Part shown: one piece after another, positions 37,323-42,212 of the stretch
How the letters are laid out: each line of letters begins with the position of its first letter
Position numbering within the stretch: the first letter of the stretch is position 1
Source of the DNA: Burkholderiaceae bacterium
Lineage (GTDB): Bacteria; Pseudomonadota; Gammaproteobacteria; Burkholderiales; Burkholderiaceae_D
Length of the DNA: 42,212 nt
Direction: 5' to 3'
Assembly: GCA_023653025.1 (NCBI GenBank)
Contig: JAMNXS010000018.1
Span: forward strand, 1 to 42,212
The notes under the pieces: model-generated
Database searches by the model: none
What the model was told of the DNA's origin: nothing
What the model saw: the letters and a program-made list of their open reading frames with translations, nothing else
Program-made: the position numbers and the translations under genes

Positions 37323-38122
37323 TGAACGACACAGCAAACGGCGGCCGCCGCATCGGCGACGTGATCCTCGACCTGCGCCACATCTCGCTGGCCTTCGGCG
37401 GCGTGAAGGCGCTGACCGATATTTCCTTCGACGTGCGCCAGCACGAGATACGCGCCATCATCGGGCCAAACGGCGCCGGCAAGAGTTCGATGCTGAACGT
37501 GATAAACGGTGTCTATCGCCCGCAGCAGGGCGAGATCATCTATCGCGGCGAGCACCGACGCGGTATGAACACCTTCGCCGCAGCCGAGAGCGGCATCGCG
37601 CGCACCTTCCAGAACATTGCGCTGTTCAAGGGCATGACGGTGCTCGACAACATCATGACCGGCCGCAACCTGAAGATGCGGTCGAACTTCCTGCTGCAGG
37701 CGCTGTATGCGGGACCCGCGCGGCGCGAGGAAATCGCGCACCGCCGGAAGGTGGAGGAGGTGATCGATTTCCTCGAGATCCAGCACATCCGCAAGACGCC
37801 GGTCGGCCGCCTGCCCTACGGGCTGCAGAAGCGGGTCGAGCTCGGCCGCGCGCTGGCCGCCGAGCCGCAGATCCTGCTGCTCGACGAGCCGATGGCGGGC
37901 ATGAATGTCGAGGAAAAGCAGGACATGTGTCGCTTCATCCTCGACGTCAATGAGCAGTTCGGCACCACCATCGTGCTGATCGAGCATGACATGGAGGTGG
38001 TGATGGACATTTCGGATCGCGTGGTCGTGCTCGACTACGGCAAGAAGATCGGCGACGGCACGCCGGACGAGGTGCGCGGCAACCAGGACGTGATCAATGC
38101 TTATCTGGGGGTGGCGCATTGA
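37319..38122 (+). CDS. livG: Branched-chain amino acid-type ABC transporter ATP-binding protein LivG
   Basis: This 267-residue cassette has Walker A GPNGAGKSS, signature LPYGLQKRVELGRAL (a common LivG variant) and Walker B ILLLDEPMAGMN, followed by the LivG-type C-terminal IEHDMEVVMDISDRVVVLDYGKKI and VINAYLGVAH. The gene overlaps the ligase stop (ATGATGA) and the livH start (TTGA). It energises uptake together with LivF. Confidence 0.9.
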   Translation: MMNDTANGGRRIGDVILDLRHISLAFGGVKALTDISFDVRQHEIRAIIGPNGAGKSSMLNVINGVYRPQQGEIIYRGEHRRGMNTFAAAESGIARTFQNIALFKGMTVLDNIMTGRNLKMRSNFLLQALYAGPARREEIAHRRKVEEVIDFLEIQHIRKTPVGRLPYGLQKRVELGRALAAEPQILLLDEPMAGMNVEEKQDMCRFILDVNEQFGTTIVLIEHDMEVVMDISDRVVVLDYGKKIGDGTPDEVRGNQDVINAYLGVAH

Positions 38123-39018
38123 ACTTGAACTTTTTCCTCGAAGTCCTGATCGGCGGTCTGCTCTCGGGCGTGATGTATGCGCTGGTGGCGCTGGGCTTCG
38201 TACTGATCTACAAGGCCTCCGGCGTGTTCAATTTCGCGCAGGGCGCGATGCTGTTCTTCGCCGCCCTGACCTGCGTCTCGCTGACGGAATTCGGCTGGCC
38301 GCTGTGGGTCGCGATCGCGGCCACGATGGCCGTGATGTGGGTGCTGGGCCTCGCAATCGAGCGGGTCGTGCTGCGGCCGCTGGTGAACCAGCCGGAAATC
38401 TCGCTATTCATGGCCACCATCGGCCTGACCTTCTTCATCGAAGGGCTGGCGCAGCTGCTCTGGGGCTCAAGCGTCAAGCGGCTCGACCTCGGCATCGAGG
38501 ATGTGCCGATCGAGTCCGTGATGACCAACTTCAACCTGCTGGTGTCGAAGTTCGACGTGACCGCCGCCGGCATCTGCGCGCTGCTGGTCTCGGGGCTGGC
38601 CGTGTTTTTTTCGCGCACCAAGGTCGGGCGCGCGCTGCGCGCGGTGGCCGACGACCATCAGGCGGCGCTCGCGGTCGGCATTCCACTGCAGCAGATCTGG
38701 GGCATCGTCTGGGGCGTGGCCGGGTTTGTCGCGCTGGTTGCCGGCCTGCTGTGGGGCGCGCGCAATGGCGTGCAGTTTTCACTGACCTTCGTCGCGCTCA
38801 AGGCGTTGCCGGTGCTGATCCTTGGCGGCTTCACCTCGGTGCCGGGCGCCATCGTCGGCGGCCTGATCATCGGCGCGTCGGAGAAGCTGGCCGAGGTCTA
38901 CCTCGGGCCCTTCGTCGGCGGCGGTATCGAGGGGTGGTTCCCGTACGTGCTGGCGCTGCTGTTCCTGCTGGTGCGGCCGGAGGGGCTGTTCGGAGAGAAG
39001 ATCATTCGCAGGATTTGA
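38119..39018 (+). CDS. livH: Branched-chain amino acid-type ABC transporter permease LivH
   Basis: This 299-residue inner-membrane permease has about eight helices. The start is a TTG overlapping the livG stop (TTGA at 38119-38122), giving MNLNFFLEVLIGGLLSGVMYALVALGFVL, the standard LivH N-terminus. GVFNFAQGAMLFFAALTCVSL and LGGFTSVPGAIVGGLIIGASEKLAEVY are family segments. An inserted palindromic element separates it from livM. Confidence 0.9.
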   Translation: MNLNFFLEVLIGGLLSGVMYALVALGFVLIYKASGVFNFAQGAMLFFAALTCVSLTEFGWPLWVAIAATMAVMWVLGLAIERVVLRPLVNQPEISLFMATIGLTFFIEGLAQLLWGSSVKRLDLGIEDVPIESVMTNFNLLVSKFDVTAAGICALLVSGLAVFFSRTKVGRALRAVADDHQAALAVGIPLQQIWGIVWGVAGFVALVAGLLWGARNGVQFSLTFVALKALPVLILGGFTSVPGAIVGGLIIGASEKLAEVYLGPFVGGGIEGWFPYVLALLFLLVRPEGLFGEKIIRRI

Positions 39019-39060
39019 CATGCCGGTGGGATCGGTTGGCAGGGTCGGGTGGCAGGATTC

Positions 39061-39204
39061 GGCGGGTTTCGCTGTGCTCTACCCGCCCTATGGTCAGGTT
39101 CACGATGTGCGAGGCGGATTTCGCCTGCGGCTCTATCCGCCCTACCGGAGCACCGATTGTTCGTCATCGAACCATAGGGCGGGTAGAGCGCAGCGAAACC
39201 CGCC
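39061..39204. repeat. Dispersed palindromic element, copy 6 (three arms, inside the liv operon)
   Basis: The outer arms 39061-39093 and 39172-39204 pair with few mismatches, and a third arm of the same family (39113-39144) lies between them, suggesting one element has inserted into or duplicated next to another. The unit fills most of the 204-bp gap between livH and livM, whereas the other gene junctions of this operon are overlapping or short. A long hairpin in the transcript could affect processing or expression of the downstream genes. Confidence 0.85.
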
Positions 39205-39222
39205 ATAAAGAAGGAATAACCA

Positions 39223-40281
39223 ATGCTGTACAGAGAAGCCGGACAATACAAATCGACCTATGTCGCCGACGGCCAGATCTTTCCGATCCGCCAGGACCGC
39301 ATCGCGGTCCTGCTGCTGCTCGCCTTCGCCTTCCTGCTGGTGCCGCAGGTCGCGTCGCCCTACCTCTTGTCGGCGATCCTGATCCCGTTCCTGATCTTTT
39401 CGCTGGCCGCGCTGGGCCAGAACATCCTGACCGGCTACGCGGGCCAGTTGTCGCTGGGGTCGGCGGCATTCATGGCCGTCGGCGCGTTCAGCGCCTACAA
39501 CTTCGTGCTGCGCGTGCCCGGCATGCCGGTGCTGGTGGCGTTCATCCTCGGCGGACTGTGCGCGGCGGCCGTCGGCATCGTGTTCGGCCTGCCGTCGCTG
39601 CGCGTGCGCGGTTTCTATCTGGCGGCTTCGACGCTGGCCACCCAGTTTTTCGTTGTGTGGGCCCTGACCAAGGTGCGCTGGTTCACGAATTACAGCTCGT
39701 CGGGTGTGATCACGGCGCAGAGCATCGAGATTCTCGGCCTGCAGTTCGACACGCCCTTGCTGAAATACCTGCTGGTGCTGGGCATCGTCTGCGTGCTGGC
39801 GCTGGCGGCGAAGAACCTCGTGCGCTCCAACATCGGCCGCTGCTGGATGGCGGTGCGCGACATGGATGTGGCCGCCGAAGTGATCGGCATCCGCCTGATG
39901 CGCACCAAGCTGCTCGCGTTTGCCGTGAGCTCGTTCTACTGCGGCGTGGCCGGCGCGCTGTACGCCTACGCCTACCTCGGCACGGTCGAGCCGGAGGCCT
40001 ACAGCCTCGATCTCTCGTTCCGCATCCTGTTCATGGTGATCATCGGCGGCCTCGGCTCGGTGCTCGGCTCCTTTCTCGGCGCGGCCTTCATCGTGCTGCT
40101 GCCAATCGTATTGAACAACCTGGCCCACGTGCTGCAGATTTCCACCGCGGTCGCCTCGAACCTCGAACTGATGGTGTTCGGTGCGCTGATCATTTTCTTC
40201 CTGATCGTCGAGCCGCACGGACTGGCGCGGCTGTGGCAGATCGCGAAGGAAAAACTGCGCCTATGGCCATTCCCGCACTAG
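39223..40281 (+). CDS. livM: Branched-chain amino acid-type ABC transporter permease LivM
   Basis: This 352-residue permease has about nine helices. Family segments are LILTGYAGQLSLGSAAFMAVGAF-type (NILTGYAGQLSLGSAAFMAV), GLPSLRVRGFYLAASTLATQF, and IGRCWMAVRDMDVAAEVIGI followed by FMVIIGGLGSVLGSFLGAAF. The start ATG at 39223 lies 19 bases after the palindromic element; GAAGGA upstream serves as Shine-Dalgarno sequence. It pairs with LivH to form the transport channel. Confidence 0.92.
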   Translation: MLYREAGQYKSTYVADGQIFPIRQDRIAVLLLLAFAFLLVPQVASPYLLSAILIPFLIFSLAALGQNILTGYAGQLSLGSAAFMAVGAFSAYNFVLRVPGMPVLVAFILGGLCAAAVGIVFGLPSLRVRGFYLAASTLATQFFVVWALTKVRWFTNYSSSGVITAQSIEILGLQFDTPLLKYLLVLGIVCVLALAAKNLVRSNIGRCWMAVRDMDVAAEVIGIRLMRTKLLAFAVSSFYCGVAGALYAYAYLGTVEPEAYSLDLSFRILFMVIIGGLGSVLGSFLGAAFIVLLPIVLNNLAHVLQISTAVASNLELMVFGALIIFFLIVEPHGLARLWQIAKEKLRLWPFPH

Positions 40282-40316
40282 AGACAAATGTCGGATAAAC
40301 AAGAAGGAGGTACGCC

Positions 40317-41618
40317 ATGAAACTGATCAAATCGCTGCTCGTCGGCACCGCGCTGCTGGCGGCAACCAGCTTCGCGTGGGCACAGGAGCAGTACGTGCCG
40401 CTGCTGTCCTACCGGGTCGGGCCCTACGGCTCGAACGGCACCTCCTTTTTCGGGGGCATGATCGACTACATGAACCTGGTGAACATGAGCGGCGGCATTA
40501 ATGGCGTGAAGCTCACGTGGGAAGAATGCGAGACCGAGTACAACCCGTCGCGCGGCGTCGAGTGCTACGAGCGCCTGAAGGGCAAGAACGGCGGCGCTGC
40601 ACTGGTCGAGCCGCTGTCTACCGGCATCGCCTACGGTATCCTCGACCGCGTCGGCAAAGACAAGATCCCGATGACCACGCTTGGTTACGGCCGCTCGGAT
40701 GCGGCCAACGGTAAAGTGTTCCCGTATGTGTTCCCCTTGATCACCACCTACTGGAACCAGGCGGCGGCGATGGTGGTGTACCTCGGCGAGCGCGCCGGCG
40801 GCATGGACAAGCTCAAGGGCAAAAAGATCGTCCATCTTTATCACGACTCCGCCTACGGCAAGGAGCCGCTGCCGGTGCTGGAAGCCGAGGCCGCGAAGTG
40901 GGGCTTCGAACTGGTGAAGATACCGATCACCCCGCCGGGCAACGAGCAGCAGTCGCAATGGCTGCAGATCCGCCAGCAAAATCCGGATTACGTGATCATG
41001 TGGACCTTCGGCGTGATGAGCGCCGTCGGCCTGAAGACCGCGCAGCGCAACGGCTTCCCGCGCGAGAAGATCCTCGGCGTCTGGTGGGCGGGTTCGGAAG
41101 AGGATACCGAGCCGGCCGGCGAAGCGGCGCGTGGCTTCTCGACGATCAGCTTCACCACCCCCGGCGAGTTTCCGCTGCTCGAGGAAATCCGCACCAAGCT
41201 GTACAAGACCGGCAAGGGCAACCTGAAGGAAATCGACCGCGTCGGTAACGTGATGTACACGCGCGGCATTGCAGCGGCGGTGATGATGATTGAGGCCATG
41301 CGCACCGCCCAGGCGAAATACGGGAAGGGCAAGGTGCTGACCGGCGAGCAGATGCGCTGGGGCCTCGAGAACCTGAACATCGACCGCGCGCGGCAGAAGG
41401 CGCTCGGCGTCGAGGACATGTTCCCGCCGGTGAAGACCTCGTGCGACGACCATGAAGGCTCGGGCGCGGTGAAGGTCGTGCAGTGGGACGGCAAGAAGTG
41501 GGTCGCGCTGTCGAAGACCTGGATCACCGGCGACAAGGCCCTGGTGCGCAAGCTGCTGGAGGAATCGTCAGCGGCGTATGCGAAAGAAAAGGGTATTACG
41601 CCGGCTTGCATGAAATAA
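40317..41618 (+). CDS. ABC transporter substrate-binding protein (LivJ/LivK type)
   Basis: This 433-residue periplasmic binding protein has a signal peptide MKLIKSLLVGTALLAATSFAWA. The mature part has family-6 (LivJ-like) features: GGMIDYMNLVNMSGGINGVKLTWEECETEYNPSRGVECYERLKG, KKIVHLYHDSAYGKEPLPVLE, and a C-terminal SCDDHEGSG and WDGKKW. It is longer than LivJ, as is usual for members handling aromatic or other organic acids. A perfect AAGGAGG lies six bases before the ATG, the strongest ribosome-binding site in the operon, consistent with the binding protein being made in excess. It is co-transcribed with livM and livF. Confidence 0.9.
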   Translation: MKLIKSLLVGTALLAATSFAWAQEQYVPLLSYRVGPYGSNGTSFFGGMIDYMNLVNMSGGINGVKLTWEECETEYNPSRGVECYERLKGKNGGAALVEPLSTGIAYGILDRVGKDKIPMTTLGYGRSDAANGKVFPYVFPLITTYWNQAAAMVVYLGERAGGMDKLKGKKIVHLYHDSAYGKEPLPVLEAEAAKWGFELVKIPITPPGNEQQSQWLQIRQQNPDYVIMWTFGVMSAVGLKTAQRNGFPREKILGVWWAGSEEDTEPAGEAARGFSTISFTTPGEFPLLEEIRTKLYKTGKGNLKEIDRVGNVMYTRGIAAAVMMIEAMRTAQAKYGKGKVLTGEQMRWGLENLNIDRARQKALGVEDMFPPVKTSCDDHEGSGAVKVVQWDGKKWVALSKTWITGDKALVRKLLEESSAAYAKEKGITPACMK

Positions 41619-41628
41619 GCAGAAGAAC

Positions 41629-42212
41629 ATGACCCTCTCCATCCTCACCGTCAACAACATCGAAGTCATCTACGACCACGTGATTCTCGTCCTCAAGGGC
41701 GTATCGCTGTCCGTCCCGCGCGGGAAGATCGTGGCGCTGATGGGCGCCAACGGCGCCGGCAAGTCGACGACGCTGAAGTCGATCTCGACGCTGCTGCGCG
41801 GCGAGCGCGGCGACGTGACCAAGGGCAGCGTCGAATTCAACGGCGAGCGCATCGACCAGCTGACACCGAACGAGCTGGTCAGGCGCGGGCTGTCGCAGGT
41901 GATGGAGGGCCGGCACTGTTTCGGGCACCTGACGATCGAGGAAAACCTGCTGACCGGCGCCTACACGCGCAAAATCGGCCGTACCGAACTGAGGAACGAG
42001 CTGGAGCGGGTGTACCACTACTTCCCGCGGCTGAAGCAGCGCCGCGGCTCGCAGGCCGGCTACACGTCGGGCGGCGAGCAGCAGATGTGCGCGATCGGCC
42101 GCGCGCTGATGGCCAAACCGTCGATGATCCTGCTCGACGAGCCATCGATGGGACTGGCGCCGCAGATCGTCGAGGAAATCTTCGGCATCGTGCAGGACCT
42201 GAACCAGCGCGA
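41629..42212 (+). CDS. livF: Branched-chain amino acid-type ABC transporter ATP-binding protein LivF (3' end outside window)
   Basis: The frame starts at ATG 41629, ten bases after the binding-protein stop, and runs off the window end after about 194 codons. Walker A is GANGAGKST, the signature is SGGEQQMCAIGRALM and Walker B is MILLDEPSMGLAP, the LivF pattern. GRHCFGHLTIEENLLTGAY is also typical. It is the second ATPase of the transporter. The usual family length is about 235-270 residues, so only the C-terminal part is missing. Confidence 0.9.
   Translation, partial: MTLSILTVNNIEVIYDHVILVLKGVSLSVPRGKIVALMGANGAGKSTTLKSISTLLRGERGDVTKGSVEFNGERIDQLTPNELVRRGLSQVMEGRHCFGHLTIEENLLTGAYTRKIGRTELRNELERVYHYFPRLKQRRGSQAGYTSGGEQQMCAIGRALMAKPSMILLDEPSMGLAPQIVEEIFGIVQDLNQR

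Noticed and set aside
35289-37337. 682-codon minus-strand frame opposite the acyl-CoA ligase
   Set aside because: Antisense shadow of a gene with complete AMP-binding motifs.

Overview
The window looks like chromosomal DNA of a GC-rich betaproteobacterium (Burkholderiales or Rhodocyclales type, possibly a facultative methylotroph). This rests on gene content: a PQQ-dependent alcohol dehydrogenase with cytochrome c-550 PedF, a pqq operon, a liv-type ABC transporter with an acyl-CoA ligase, EttA, RarD and an otsA-otsB-GH15 operon. The lineage is inference. No rRNA, tRNA, CRISPR array, insertion sequence or phage gene was seen.

Layout. 1-5.8 kb: a 5'-truncated photolyase/cryptochrome, rarD, an unrecognised orphan gene on the minus strand, and ettA followed by a ROK protein. 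7.0-25.3 kb: a periplasmic alcohol oxidation region. It holds a PedC-type ABC exporter pair, a small HExxH protein, a PQQ alcohol dehydrogenase with the Asp-x-Asp signature of lanthanide enzymes, a long minus-strand operon (pqqB-C-D-E followed without a gap by four genes for an ExbB/ExbD-like channel, a membrane protein and a lipoprotein), an S33 peptidase, an AcoR-type sigma-54 activator, cytochrome PedF, a family-3 solute-binding protein, a NosR-like flavo-iron-sulfur membrane protein and ApbE. 25.4-28.7 kb: a voltage-gated-type K+ channel, an SRPBCC membrane protein and a zinc alcohol dehydrogenase. 28.7-34.3 kb: an outer-membrane beta-barrel protein and a trehalose operon (otsA with an added membrane sensor-like domain, otsB, GH15). 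34.5-42.2 kb: a Crp/Fnr regulator divergent from an acyl-CoA ligase and livG-H-M, a solute-binding protein and livF, which is cut by the window end.

How the genes fit together. The dehydrogenase and pedF each carry a near-consensus -24/-12 promoter, and the divergent neighbour of pedF is a sigma-54 activator, so the window shows a likely local regulon: alcohol -> PQQ enzyme -> cytochrome c-550. The pqq operon supplies the cofactor, but no canonical pqqA is visible. The most unusual features are the four-gene proton-channel-like module continuing the pqq operon, and a NosR-ApbE pair beside pedF with no nitrous oxide reductase.

A family of palindromic elements (about 32-bp arms) occurs six times between genes. 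One copy sits inside the liv operon, and one has seeded a 14-bp tandem repeat.
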